Notes under the pieces: model-generated
Databases searched by the model: none
The model's input: the letters and a program-made list of their open reading frames with translations, nothing else
What the model was told of the DNA's origin: nothing
DNA from: Candidatus Dormiibacterota bacterium
Lineage (GTDB): Bacteria; Chloroflexota; Dormibacteria; Aeolococcales; Aeolococcaceae
Assembly: GCA_003162415.1 (NCBI GenBank)
Contig: PMOL01000005.1
Location: forward strand, 256,064-320,063
Direction of reading: 5' to 3'
Length of the DNA: 64,000 nt
Position numbers and translations under genes: made by a program
In this document: positions 8,007-17,914 of the stretch, in pieces
How the letters are laid out: the number at the start of each line of letters is the position of its first letter
Position numbering within the stretch: the stretch's first letter is position 1

Positions 8007-10382
8007 ATGCTGTCGACGGCAGCCGATGCTGGCTCCGCGATCGTCACGAGGCAGGAAGTGAGACGAGGCAATGAGACAGTGCGCCCGTCATCACGGGACC
8101 GGCACTTCTGGCTGACCAGCGCAGCCGCCGTCCTGTTGACGCTCGGCGTGGTCGCCGCCATCGTCGGTCTGCATGAATGGTCGAGTCAGAGTGAGCGGGC
8201 CGCGCAGTCGATCGGCTCCCTTCGCACCGCAATCGCCGTCGAACAGGAGGGGATCCTCGACTCCCCTCGTTTGACCGCGACGCGTCAGGCTCAGGCGAAT
8301 CAGGCCCTTGTGCTTGTTCAAGCCACTGAGACGTCGACCGCGACCCGGGGAGTGATCGCCGGGATGACCGCCATCTACCAGCTGGCAGTCTCCGACGAGG
8401 TATATGCCCTGCGTCGAGGCGACGTGCTCTCGGCGGACACCCTGAATGTCGCACTCGGCGATCCGGCCTTCACGGCGCTCGACGGCAAGCTCGCAACCGT
8501 CAGCGGGGCGGAGACATCGAGTGCGGCACGCGGTGTGACAATCGCTTTCGTCGCCTCGATCGGCATTGTCACCGGCTCGGGTGTCGTGACCGTGCTCTTT
8601 GGGGTGTTCGCGCGCCGCAGGCGCGCCGCGATTGCTGCACAAATAGCGTTGTCAGCGGCCCTGGTATCCGAGGCGCGCGTCACCTTGACACGCGAGGAGA
8701 CATTCAGATCGCTGTTCGATGAGAATCCGCAGGCGATGATGGTGACCAGGCTGCCGGCACTCATCACCGAGGACGGCAACCTCACCTTCCTTGCGGTCAA
8801 TAATGCCGCGATCGCGATGTATGGACACAGCCGTGCTGAGTTTCTCGCGCTCACGCTCGCGGAGATACGCCCCGCTGAGGATCGAGCGCTGCTGCGTAGC
8901 AACCTGCATGCCATGCGGGGAGGACGCACCCACTTCGACGGCATTCGCCACGCAACCAAGAATGGCGGCGTGCTCGACGTCGAGATTGACACACGCGAAA
9001 CCATCTTCCAGGGCGAGTCGGCGATGGTCATTTGCTCGACCGATGTCACCGACCGTGCCCGCCTGCAGCGCGAGCTCGAGCACCAGGCATTTCACGATGC
9101 GCTCACCGGCCTGCCGAATCGTTCGCTTTTCGGAGATCGTCTTGAACATGCTCATCAGCGTCTCGCTCGCGGGACCGGCTGTTACGCGGTCCTGATGCTC
9201 GACCTCGACAACTTCAAGACGGTCAACGACGGCCTGGGTCACGCCGCCGGCGATGCACTCCTTCTCGAGGTGTCGCGCCGGTTGTCGACAGGAATCCGGG
9301 CCGGCGACACGGCTGCGCGTCTCGGTGGTGACGAATTTGCGATCCTCCTGGAGGATCTCGCCGATCCCGCTGCGGCTTCGCGCGCGGCAGAGGGCCTCCG
9401 CGAAATCCTCCGCACCCCCTTCGCCGTCGCCGGACGATTCCTGACCGTCAGCGCAACCATCGGCGTGGCCACGTCATCGGGTGGTGGAGCAGCCACCGAT
9501 GTCGTCCGCAACGCGGATGCGGCTCTGTATGCCGGCAAGGCTGACGGCAAGGATCGTCACGCGGTCTATTCCGAGGACATGCATGTCACGGCCATCGAGC
9601 GGCTGACCCTGGAGCAGGATCTGCGGTCGGGTATCGGTCGCGGTGAGCTCGTGCTCATGTATCAACCGAAGGTGGATGCCCGAACCGGGCAAATGGCCGG
9701 CGTCGAGGCGCTCGTCCGGTGGAATCATCCCCTCCGTGGCGTGATCGCTCCCGATCAGTTCATCCCCATCGCGGAGCAGAGCGGGCTCATCAACGACCTC
9801 GACACCTGGGTGCTGTCGGCGGCGTGTCGACAGGCTCAAGCCTGGGCCACGTCCGCGGTCGGCGCCGTGCCGGTGGCGGTGAATGTCTCGGGACGGAACC
9901 TGGTGAGCTGCGGGCTCATCGATCGCGTTCTCGCCGCGCTCAAACAGACGGGTCTGGACCCGAGGCTTCTCGAGCTCGAAGTCACCGAAAGCGCCGCCGT
10001 TCCCCAGCAGGGCGAGGCGCGTGACCTGCTTCAGGGCATCCGCGACCTGGGTGTGCGCATCGCGATCGACGACTTCGGCACCGGGTATTCGGTGCTGAGC
10101 CGCCTCCAGGGTTTCCCCGTGGACACGCTCAAGATCGACCTGTCATTCGTTCGCTCGATCGTGTCGGAGCATGTCGGCGCACCGATCGTCGACGCGATGA
10201 TCGCGATGGGGCTCAGCCTCGGCCTGAAGATCGTGGCCGAGGGGGTTGAAACCGAGGTTCAGCGCGCGTACCTGGTGAAGCGCCATTGCACCGAGCTTCA
10301 AGGCTATCTGATCAGCCGTCCGATCACCGGGGACGAAGTGGTGGCACGGTTCCGGCCGCCGGCGCTCGTCAGGGTCGCATAG
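8007..10382 (+). CDS. membrane PAS-GGDEF-EAL protein (dual c-di-GMP enzyme)
   Basis: N-terminal TM segments, PAS region, RAGDTAARLGGDEF (I-site plus GGDEF), GVEALVRWNHP, DDFGTGYSVLSRL, AEGVETE. Start could be further downstream. Confidence 0.92.
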   Translation: MLSTAADAGSAIVTRQEVRRGNETVRPSSRDRHFWLTSAAAVLLTLGVVAAIVGLHEWSSQSERAAQSIGSLRTAIAVEQEGILDSPRLTATRQAQANQALVLVQATETSTATRGVIAGMTAIYQLAVSDEVYALRRGDVLSADTLNVALGDPAFTALDGKLATVSGAETSSAARGVTIAFVASIGIVTGSGVVTVLFGVFARRRRAAIAAQIALSAALVSEARVTLTREETFRSLFDENPQAMMVTRLPALITEDGNLTFLAVNNAAIAMYGHSRAEFLALTLAEIRPAEDRALLRSNLHAMRGGRTHFDGIRHATKNGGVLDVEIDTRETIFQGESAMVICSTDVTDRARLQRELEHQAFHDALTGLPNRSLFGDRLEHAHQRLARGTGCYAVLMLDLDNFKTVNDGLGHAAGDALLLEVSRRLSTGIRAGDTAARLGGDEFAILLEDLADPAAASRAAEGLREILRTPFAVAGRFLTVSATIGVATSSGGGAATDVVRNADAALYAGKADGKDRHAVYSEDMHVTAIERLTLEQDLRSGIGRGELVLMYQPKVDARTGQMAGVEALVRWNHPLRGVIAPDQFIPIAEQSGLINDLDTWVLSAACRQAQAWATSAVGAVPVAVNVSGRNLVSCGLIDRVLAALKQTGLDPRLLELEVTESAAVPQQGEARDLLQGIRDLGVRIAIDDFGTGYSVLSRLQGFPVDTLKIDLSFVRSIVSEHVGAPIVDAMIAMGLSLGLKIVAEGVETEVQRAYLVKRHCTELQGYLISRPITGDEVVARFRPPALVRVA

Positions 10383-10386
10383 TGGC

Positions 10387-11766
10387 TCAGGCCCCCGAAG
10401 CCTCCAGCGACCGGCGGAAACGGCGCTTCTTCGCAGCGTACATTGCTGCGTCCGCCCGTCCTGTGACCGTGGCGAGGGACTCGCCCTCACGCGCGGTGGC
10501 GGCGCCGAAGGAGAGCTGCAGCGCCGACACCTCGGTCGCCTGGATACGGCGGAGGGCGGCGCGGACGCGGGAGAGGTAGCGCCCAGCGCCGTGCTCGTCA
10601 GTTTCGGGCATGAGTATCAGAAACTCGTCACCCCCGACCCTGGCGATGCGATCCGATCCTCGAGCGTGCCTGCGAAGGAGGTTGGCGGCGGCTCGGATCA
10701 AACGGTCGCCGGCTTCGTGCCCGTAGCGGTCGTTCACGGACTTGAGATTGTCGAGGTCCGCGCTCACGATCGTGACCGACCGCGCGTATCGACCGCGCCG
10801 GGCTTCTTCCGCGACGACATGCTCGTCCCACGCTGCGCGGTTCTCCAGCCCGGTGAGAGGATCGATGCGCGCCTGACGCGCGTAACGGTCGCGGTCCGCA
10901 GAGAGCTCTTCGCGCGAGATCGCCTGCACGAGGAGCGATTCGGCCACCTCCGCGAGCGCGTAACCGATGCGCTGGCACAGGTTGGTGAAGCCGCGGGCGC
11001 GCGTGGCCGCGTGAGCGACCACGAGTACCCCAAAAGGCTTTGGATGGCCGATCGGAACGGCGAAGCGCGCGACCAGTCCCTGATCGCGCCCGAGGGCATC
11101 GCCGGCCGCTGCTTCCAGCTCCAGTTCCACGAACGCTCCCTGCTCCGCGCGTTCGAACAAGGTGATGAGCGTGCTTCTGATCGCCGCGGAATCGAGCTGC
11201 TGTGACCAGTTCCGGGTCACCACCTCGGCAACCAGGCTGCCGTTGGAGTGCAGCAGCACCGCACCCACCTCGCACGCGAGCGGCTCAGCAGCCTTGCCGG
11301 CGATGTGGCGCGCAGTCTCGACCACGAGCTCGGGTCGAAACTCGATGAGGTCGCGGATGGCATGCACCACCTCGAGCTCATCGGCGAGGAGCTTCGCCGG
11401 GGACACCTTCTGGACCTCTGCGACGAGGTGTGCCGCAGCGGGGACCAGGGTGGCATCGGGGTCGGGCGAGGGCTCGTCACCGCCGAAAACGACGAGGTGC
11501 TCACCGCCCACCGGAACCAGGACGGCGTGCTTCGCCCAGTACGGGCCGATGACTCGGACAGGCTCGCCTGCGCCGTCAACTCTCGCCGGGCGGCTGGAGC
11601 CGTGGACCCGTGTCGCGAGCGGCTCCTCCTCGAGCGCCAGATCAACGATGCCGGTCCATACGGCACCGCGTCCGCTCCCACCGACGAGACTGAGCCCGGC
11701 CGGCGAGATGTGAAAGATCAGCGTGTCTTCAGACATGCGCGGAGATTCATCCCTTCTTGCGTGCAT
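10387..11766 (-). CDS. GGDEF diguanylate cyclase with N-terminal sensor (GAF-like) region
   Basis: RGSDRIARVGGDEFLILMPETD (RxxD I-site and GGDEF). Confidence 0.88.
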   Translation of the reverse strand: MHARRDESPRMSEDTLIFHISPAGLSLVGGSGRGAVWTGIVDLALEEEPLATRVHGSSRPARVDGAGEPVRVIGPYWAKHAVLVPVGGEHLVVFGGDEPSPDPDATLVPAAAHLVAEVQKVSPAKLLADELEVVHAIRDLIEFRPELVVETARHIAGKAAEPLACEVGAVLLHSNGSLVAEVVTRNWSQQLDSAAIRSTLITLFERAEQGAFVELELEAAAGDALGRDQGLVARFAVPIGHPKPFGVLVVAHAATRARGFTNLCQRIGYALAEVAESLLVQAISREELSADRDRYARQARIDPLTGLENRAAWDEHVVAEEARRGRYARSVTIVSADLDNLKSVNDRYGHEAGDRLIRAAANLLRRHARGSDRIARVGGDEFLILMPETDEHGAGRYLSRVRAALRRIQATEVSALQLSFGAATAREGESLATVTGRADAAMYAAKKRRFRRSLEASGA

Positions 11767-11937
11767 GGTTCCTTCGGCTCCCCTGTGCGAGACGCGCTCG
11801 CGGGCCCGAGTCTCACATATTGGGACTGGCTACGTCGGGACCAAAGGCGACTGCTTCTGATGCCAAAGGCCCCTGGTGTGCCGGTCGGCAGCACGACTAC
11901 GGTCATCAGTACACACCAACTCGCCCCGGAGGAACTG

Positions 11938-13002
11938 ATGAAAGCCGCAGTCGTTCGTGATTTCCGTCAACCACTCGTCATCGAGCATCGTCCGGTTCCG
12001 ACACCGAGCCACGGCGAGATCGTCGTCCGCATCGAGGCCTCGGGGCTCTGCCACACGGACATTCACGCAGCGCATGGCGACTGGCCCATAAAGCCGACCC
12101 TCCCGTTTGTTCCGGGCCACGAGGGCGTCGGCATCGTGACGCGCGTCGGAGCCGGGGTGACCCGCGTCAAGGAAGGTGATCGTGTCGCGCTTCCATGGCT
12201 CGGTTACGCGTGCGGCACCTGCGAGTTCTGCGTGTCCGGATGGGAGACGCTCTGTGCGCAGCAGGTCAACACCGGATACGGGATGGACGGCGCGTACAGC
12301 GAGTACGCCAAGGCGTTTGCAGCCTACGTCGGCATCGTTCCCGCGGGCCTCGATCCGTTCGACGCGGCCCCCCTGGCGTGCGCCGGCGTCACCACGTACA
12401 AAGCGGTGAAGGCCTCGGGCGCGCGGTCGTCAGACCTCGTCGCAGTGTTCGGCGTCGGGGGCCTGGGACACCTGGCAGTGCAGTACGCGAAGATCGCGGG
12501 TGCCACTGTCGTCGCTGTCGACCTCACCGAGGACAAGCTCGCCATGGCGAAGCAACTCGGCGCGGATTACACAGTGAACGCGGCACGGGAGGATCCGGTT
12601 CAGGCGATCCAGAAACTCGGAGGCGCTGACGCCGCGATCGCGCTGGCGGTGTCGCCGCGTGCATTCGAGCAGGCATTCGCATCGCTGCGGCGCAAGGGCA
12701 CGCTGGTCTTCGTCGCGCTACCGGCCGACAACTCGGTCCGCATCCCGATCTTCGAGACGGTGCTCAACGGCATCACCGTCGTCGGTTCGATCGTCGGCAC
12801 GCGCAAGGATCTCGATGAGGTGTACGAGCTGCACGCGCGCGGACGCACCCATGTGATCCGCGAGACGCGCTCGCTCGAGACTGTGAATCAATCCATTCAG
12901 GACGTCCTCGACGGCACCGTCACGGGACGGATCGTCTTCGACCTCAGGGACGCCGCTGCCGCGGAACCGCTCGAGCGTCAGCTCACTGCGGCTGGAGCGT
13001 AG
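11938..13002 (+). CDS. zinc-dependent alcohol dehydrogenase
   Basis: MKAAVVRDFRQPLVIEHRPVPTPSHGEIVVRIEASGLCHTDIHAAHGDWP...GHEGVGIV..CGTCEFC; true start at 11938, not 11248. Confidence 0.92.
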   Translation: MKAAVVRDFRQPLVIEHRPVPTPSHGEIVVRIEASGLCHTDIHAAHGDWPIKPTLPFVPGHEGVGIVTRVGAGVTRVKEGDRVALPWLGYACGTCEFCVSGWETLCAQQVNTGYGMDGAYSEYAKAFAAYVGIVPAGLDPFDAAPLACAGVTTYKAVKASGARSSDLVAVFGVGGLGHLAVQYAKIAGATVVAVDLTEDKLAMAKQLGADYTVNAAREDPVQAIQKLGGADAAIALAVSPRAFEQAFASLRRKGTLVFVALPADNSVRIPIFETVLNGITVVGSIVGTRKDLDEVYELHARGRTHVIRETRSLETVNQSIQDVLDGTVTGRIVFDLRDAAAAEPLERQLTAAGA

Positions 13003-14923
13003 CCGGGGCCTTGATTCCGGTGACTGCCAGGATCTCCGCCTCGCCGAGCGTGTCGTGCTCGAGCAACGCGTGGACAAGCGCATCGAGCTTGTCGCGATTG
13101 CTCGTGAGCAGCGCAACAGCCTGGCGGAGACACTCCTGGCAGATGCGCCGCACCTCCTCGTCGATGAGGGCAGCGGTCTCCTCGCTGTAGGGTCGCGACA
13201 GTGCCAGCGGCTGGCCCGGGCCGTCCTCATCCGCGAGGCTGAGCACGCCGACCTTCGGGCTCATGCCCCATTTCACGACCATCTGACGTGCGACCGCAGT
13301 CACCTGGCGCAGATCGCTCTCGGCTCCCGTGGTGACGACGCCGTAGACGAGCTCCTCGGCCGCGCGGCCGCCGAGCGCTCCTGTTATACGTCCTCGGAGG
13401 TAGTCCTCCCCATAGCTGAAGCGATCGTCGACAGGGCTCTGCACGGTGACGCCGAGCGACTGCCCGCGGGGGATGATCGACACGCGGCGGACCGGGTCGG
13501 CTCCGGGCTGGAGCAGCCCGAGCAATGCGTGGCCGGATTCGTGATACGCGATCTTCTCGCGGTCGAGCGCAGTCAACGAGAGCTTGCGCTCCGATCCCAG
13601 CTCAACCTTCTCAAGCGCGTCGGTGAAGTCAATTTGCGAGACGGTGGTCGCGTCCCGGCGGGCTGCGGCAAGTGCAGCCTCGTTGGCGAGGTTGCGCAGG
13701 TCCGCCCCAACCATCCCGGCGGTGAGCGAGGCGGTCAGCTCTAGGTTGACGTCCGGCCCGAGCGGAATGTGTCTCGTGTGGATGCGGAGTATCTCGAGGC
13801 GGCCCCGCCGATCCGGGAACGGCACGGTGACCCTGCGGTCGAAACGTCCAGGGCGCAGCAGCGCCGCGTCGAGCACGTCGGCGCGGTTGGTGGCGGCGAG
13901 GACGATCACCCCGGTATGCGGATCGAAACCATCCATCTCGGTCAGGATCTGGTTGAGGGTCTGCTCCTGCTCCTCGTTGCCACCAAGGCGAGCGCCGGTC
14001 GAACGCGAACGTCCGATCGCGTCGAGCTCGTCGATGAAGACGATCGCCGGTTGCGCAGCCCGCGCCTTCTGGAACAGGTCGCGCACGCGGGCGGCGCCGA
14101 CTCCAACGATCGCTTCGATGAACTCCGATGCGGAGATCGAGAAGAACGGCACCCCTGCCTCACCGGCGACCGCCCGGGCCAGCAGTGTCTTGCCGGTTCC
14201 CGGCGCTCCGATCAGCAGGACGCCCTTCGGGATCGTGCCGCCGAGGCGCTGATATTTCTCCGGTTTCTTCAGAAAGTCAACGATCTCGACGAGTTCCGCC
14301 TTGACCTCGTCGATCCCCGCGACGTCGGCGAATGTGGTGTCGGGTCGCTCGGCGTTGTAGAGGCGTGCGCCGCTCTGCCCGAACCGTCCGAGAATGCCGC
14401 CGGCGCCGCCCCCGCCGAGCGCTGCGGCACTCCGGCGCATCAGGTAGATGAAGCCGAAAACGATCAGCAGCGTCGGCCCGAAAAAGAGGAGCAGCGTCTC
14501 CCAGAATGGCGTGGGAGGGTTGGGCGGCTCCGCGAGGATGCTGACCTTGTCCTTGAGCAGCGTTGCCACGAGATTGTCGCTGGCGAATGACGGACGCTGC
14601 GTCAGGAAATTCTTCGCGCTGGGTTGCCCTGAGCCTGCGCTGACAGCGGTTTTGGTGGTTCCTGTGATCGAGTCACCGGTCGCGGTGATATTGACCACGT
14701 TGCCGCCATTGACCTCGTCGAGGAAGAGGTTGTACGGAATGGTCACCGAGGCCGGCTGGCTGGCGGACTGGATGATGCTGCTGACAATGATGTTGATCAG
14801 GAGCAGGCCGACGATGAACACCCAGAAGCGTCGCCAGCGCATCGGGTTGTACCCGAGTGTGTTTGAGCCCTGAGGAGCTCCGGTCGTCGGCCCCCGACCC
14901 GGGCCGGGAGTTGCGGTCGCCAT
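12983..14923 (-). CDS. ftsH: ATP-dependent zinc metalloprotease FtsH
   Basis: [51 protein letters not shown] zinc site; N-terminal TMs. Confidence 0.95.
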   Translation of the reverse strand: MATATPGPGRGPTTGAPQGSNTLGYNPMRWRRFWVFIVGLLLINIIVSSIIQSASQPASVTIPYNLFLDEVNGGNVVNITATGDSITGTTKTAVSAGSGQPSAKNFLTQRPSFASDNLVATLLKDKVSILAEPPNPPTPFWETLLLFFGPTLLIVFGFIYLMRRSAAALGGGGAGGILGRFGQSGARLYNAERPDTTFADVAGIDEVKAELVEIVDFLKKPEKYQRLGGTIPKGVLLIGAPGTGKTLLARAVAGEAGVPFFSISASEFIEAIVGVGAARVRDLFQKARAAQPAIVFIDELDAIGRSRSTGARLGGNEEQEQTLNQILTEMDGFDPHTGVIVLAATNRADVLDAALLRPGRFDRRVTVPFPDRRGRLEILRIHTRHIPLGPDVNLELTASLTAGMVGADLRNLANEAALAAARRDATTVSQIDFTDALEKVELGSERKLSLTALDREKIAYHESGHALLGLLQPGADPVRRVSIIPRGQSLGVTVQSPVDDRFSYGEDYLRGRITGALGGRAAEELVYGVVTTGAESDLRQVTAVARQMVVKWGMSPKVGVLSLADEDGPGQPLALSRPYSEETAALIDEEVRRICQECLRQAVALLTSNRDKLDALVHALLEHDTLGEAEILAVTGIKAPATLQPQ

Positions 14924-14984
14924 CGGTGAAGCTTAGTGGCCGCGCCTGGCCACGCCGGGCCGCGCGCCGATCAACAGACCGCTG

Positions 14985-15368
14985 CTAGCCCCGGCCTTCG
15001 GGGACGACGTGGACGGCAGCGTCCTCGGCGCCTTCGTCGTCGTCGTCCTCAACGGAGTCGGACGGGTCCGGCTCACCGGGCGCCAGCGTGATGTCGTCAT
15101 CGCCCGCCTCAGGCGCTTGCAGCGCACCTGCCTCCGGCTCCTGCCAGAGGGCGGCTCGATCGGGCTCCTCTTCGCTCAGGCGCTCATCGAGCGTTTCACG
15201 ACGGTATTCATCAACGTCGTGCAGACGTCCCGCCAGGGATTCGTCGCGCTGGGCTGGGTCGTCCTCGTCGCCGGTCACCTCTGCGGGATCCGGTTCTGCG
15301 CTCCCCAGGGGTGCGTCTGAGTCGGCGGGGACGTCGTTCCAGGGCAGGTCTTCGGGATGCTCGGTCAT
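14985..15368 (-). CDS. acidic DUF5709-like hypothetical protein
   Basis: Highly acidic 127 aa; REXTLDERLSEEEPD motif. Confidence 0.6.
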   Translation of the reverse strand: MTEHPEDLPWNDVPADSDAPLGSAEPDPAEVTGDEDDPAQRDESLAGRLHDVDEYRRETLDERLSEEEPDRAALWQEPEAGALQAPEAGDDDITLAPGEPDPSDSVEDDDDEGAEDAAVHVVPEGRG

Positions 15369-15438
15369 ACCCTCATGATGGATGAAGGGTCCTGGTGGCC
15401 GCGACCCTTCATCCGCGATATGCCAGAGGAGGCAACCG

Positions 15439-15945
15439 ATGACCAGCGCCGAGTTGCTTGCGGATGCTTTCGGCAGGATCCGCGAGGTCGTTCATCACGT
15501 GCTCGACGGCCTCAGCCGCGAGCAACTTGCGTTTCGCGTGGACAGCGAGGCCAACTCGATCGGATGGCTGATCTGGCATCTCACGCGCATCCAGGATGAC
15601 CACGTCGCGGGCGCCGCCGGGACCGAGCAGGTCTGGACGTCGGCCGGTTGGGTGGATCGATTCAAGCTGCCGCTCGAACCTTCGGATCACGGGTACGGGC
15701 ACACGTCGGACCAGGTTGAGTCCGTGGTGGTCGACGCCGAGCCACTTCGTCAGTACTACGACGCAGTTCATGCGGCGACCCTGGCGTATGTCGCCGGCCT
15801 CACCGACGCCGACCTCGACCGGGTCGTGGACGACCGCTGGGATCCGCCGGTAACCCTTGGCGTCCGGCTGGTGAGCGTGATCCACGACGACGTCACCCAC
15901 ACCGGGCAGGCCGCATTCGTTCGCGGAATCCTCGAGCGCAGGTAG
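15439..15945 (+). CDS. DinB superfamily (DUF664-like) protein
   Basis: GWLIWHLTRIQDDHVA...HDDVTHTGQAAFVRG, metal-ligand-like His pattern; ATG at 15439. Confidence 0.8.
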   Translation: MTSAELLADAFGRIREVVHHVLDGLSREQLAFRVDSEANSIGWLIWHLTRIQDDHVAGAAGTEQVWTSAGWVDRFKLPLEPSDHGYGHTSDQVESVVVDAEPLRQYYDAVHAATLAYVAGLTDADLDRVVDDRWDPPVTLGVRLVSVIHDDVTHTGQAAFVRGILERR

Positions 15946-15946
15946 G

Positions 15947-16014
15947 GGTCGGACGGGACCCCGGCTCCAGCTTCAACCCGGACTATTCAGCCTCCGCCGG
16001 AGTCCCGTCCGACC
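15947..16014. repeat. long inverted repeat filling a convergent intergenic gap
   Basis: GGTCGGACGGGAC (15947-15959) / GTCCCGTCCGACC (16002-16014), 13 bp perfect, then 1 mismatch and CCGG/CCGG. Confidence 0.8.
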
Positions 16015-16016
16015 GC

Positions 16017-17870
16017 TCAACCGGCGATCGGGCGTCCGCTCGGCTGGTCTCCGTCGGTCGGTTGTTCGTACAGGCTTTCGATCTCCGCGGCGAAACGTTC
16101 GGCAACGACCTTGCGTCGCACCTTGAAGGTTGGGGTCAGCTCGACACCGACTGCGAATTCTCCCGGCAGCACCCGCCACCGCCTCACCTTCTCGACGTTG
16201 GCGAGGTGGCTGTTCACTGATTCCACGCGTCGCTGTATCTCGTCGAGCAGCGTGCGGTGGCTCATCAACTCGTCGAGTTTGGTCGGGAGGCGGTGACGGT
16301 GAGCGAAGTCCTGAAGTCCAGACGCGTCGAGCGCGAGCAGCGCGGCGATGTACGGTCGCCGGTCCCCGATCACAACAGGATTCGCGATCAACTCGCTGCG
16401 CAGCGCGTCCTCGATGTTCGAAGGGGACACGTTCTTCCCGCCTGCGGTGATGATCAGGTCCTTCTTGCGATCGGTGATTCGAAGATACCCGTCGCTGTCG
16501 AGCTCGCCGATGTCGCCGGTGTGCAACCAGCCGTCGATCAGCGCCTCCGCAGTTGCAGCCGCGTCCTTGTAATAGCCGGCAAAGACCACGTCGCCCCGCA
16601 TCAGGATCTCGCCGTCATCCGCGATGCGCACCTCGATACCCGGAACCACCTGTCCGACCGTGCCGAGTCGCGCCTGACCACGCCGGTTGACGGCGGTCAC
16701 GGTCATGTTCTCGCTCATCCCGTAGCCCTCGAGCACCTCGAGCCCGAGAGCATGGAAGAAGCGCAGCACCTGCACGGATATCGGGGCGGCCCCGGTGATG
16801 AGCGTGTGCGCCTGGTCGAGACCGGTCTCGGCGCGGATGCGGCTGAGCACCAGACGGTCTGCCACGCGATGGCGTACCCGCTGCGCGGCCGTCGGCGACT
16901 GGCGTCGCTGACGTTGATCGACACTCTGTTCTCCCACGGCGATCGCCCACCGCGCCAGCCGCCGCCGTGACGCGGGCATAGCATCGATCGCGGCGTTGAT
17001 GGTTGACGCCATCTTCTCCCACACCCGCGGCACGCCGACGAAGCAGGTCGGGCGAAGGTCGCGCACCTCGTTCGGCATCTCGACGATGGAAGCGGCGAAC
17101 CAGAGCGCGTTGCCAGCGCAGTACAGGCGGATCTCGCTGTTGAGGCGTTCGAGGATGTGCGCCAATGGCAGGTAGCTCAGAACACGGTCGTCCGCCGAGA
17201 GGTTGACGATCGGTCCCAGAGCGTTGATGGCCGCGATCAGGTTTCCATGTGTTGCCATCACCGCTTTTGGCGGTCCCGTTGCCCCACTCGTGTAGACCAG
17301 GGTGGCGATGTCGCTCGGTTGCACCGCATCGGTTCGCCGATCCAGGTCATCGGCTACCTGCGTCAGCGCATCCGCGCCTCGCTGCAGCGCCCGCGCCCAC
17401 GGCACCACGAACGTCTCCTCGCCGTCAGGTGCGGCGCCTTCCATGAGAACGACGCATTTCAGGGCCGGCAGTCGGTCGCGCAGCTCGAGCACCATGGAGA
17501 GCAGCTCATGGTTCTCGACGACGGCAATCGGCGCGTCGGAGTGCGAGAGGACGTAGGCGGCCTCGGCTCCGCTCAAGGTCTGATAGAGCGGCGCGGTGCA
17601 CGCACGCGCCAGCATCGTCGCGGTGCTGGCGACCAGGAATTCCGGTCTGTTGAATGACCAGATCGCGACGTGCTCCTGCTCTTTCAGCCCGGCGCTGATG
17701 AAGAACGCGGCCAGCGACCGAGCCTGCTCGGCGTAGGCACTCCATGCGATCGACGTCCAATGATCGCTGTCGCGATGGAACATCGCCGGGCTGTTCGCAC
17801 GTGAGTTCGCCTGGCGACGGAACAGTTCGACCAGCGTGCGCTCCGGAACCGGCGTTGCATTCGTCATCAT
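16017..17870 (-). CDS. long-chain acyl-CoA synthetase (AMP-forming)
   Basis: YTSGATGPPKAVM, GYGMSENMTVTAVN, DGWLHTGDIGELDSDGYLRITDRKKDLIITAGGKNVSP. Confidence 0.93.
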   Translation of the reverse strand: MMTNATPVPERTLVELFRRQANSRANSPAMFHRDSDHWTSIAWSAYAEQARSLAAFFISAGLKEQEHVAIWSFNRPEFLVASTATMLARACTAPLYQTLSGAEAAYVLSHSDAPIAVVENHELLSMVLELRDRLPALKCVVLMEGAAPDGEETFVVPWARALQRGADALTQVADDLDRRTDAVQPSDIATLVYTSGATGPPKAVMATHGNLIAAINALGPIVNLSADDRVLSYLPLAHILERLNSEIRLYCAGNALWFAASIVEMPNEVRDLRPTCFVGVPRVWEKMASTINAAIDAMPASRRRLARWAIAVGEQSVDQRQRRQSPTAAQRVRHRVADRLVLSRIRAETGLDQAHTLITGAAPISVQVLRFFHALGLEVLEGYGMSENMTVTAVNRRGQARLGTVGQVVPGIEVRIADDGEILMRGDVVFAGYYKDAAATAEALIDGWLHTGDIGELDSDGYLRITDRKKDLIITAGGKNVSPSNIEDALRSELIANPVVIGDRRPYIAALLALDASGLQDFAHRHRLPTKLDELMSHRTLLDEIQRRVESVNSHLANVEKVRRWRVLPGEFAVGVELTPTFKVRRKVVAERFAAEIESLYEQPTDGDQPSGRPIAG

Positions 17871-17914
17871 CGATTTCTCGCCTCAATCCGGCGATCGTCC
17901 CCGAGTATGCGGGG

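Noticed and set aside
11248-11937. Long N-terminal extension of the alcohol dehydrogenase ORF
   Set aside because: Antisense to the GGDEF gene; family start MKAAVV lies at 11938.
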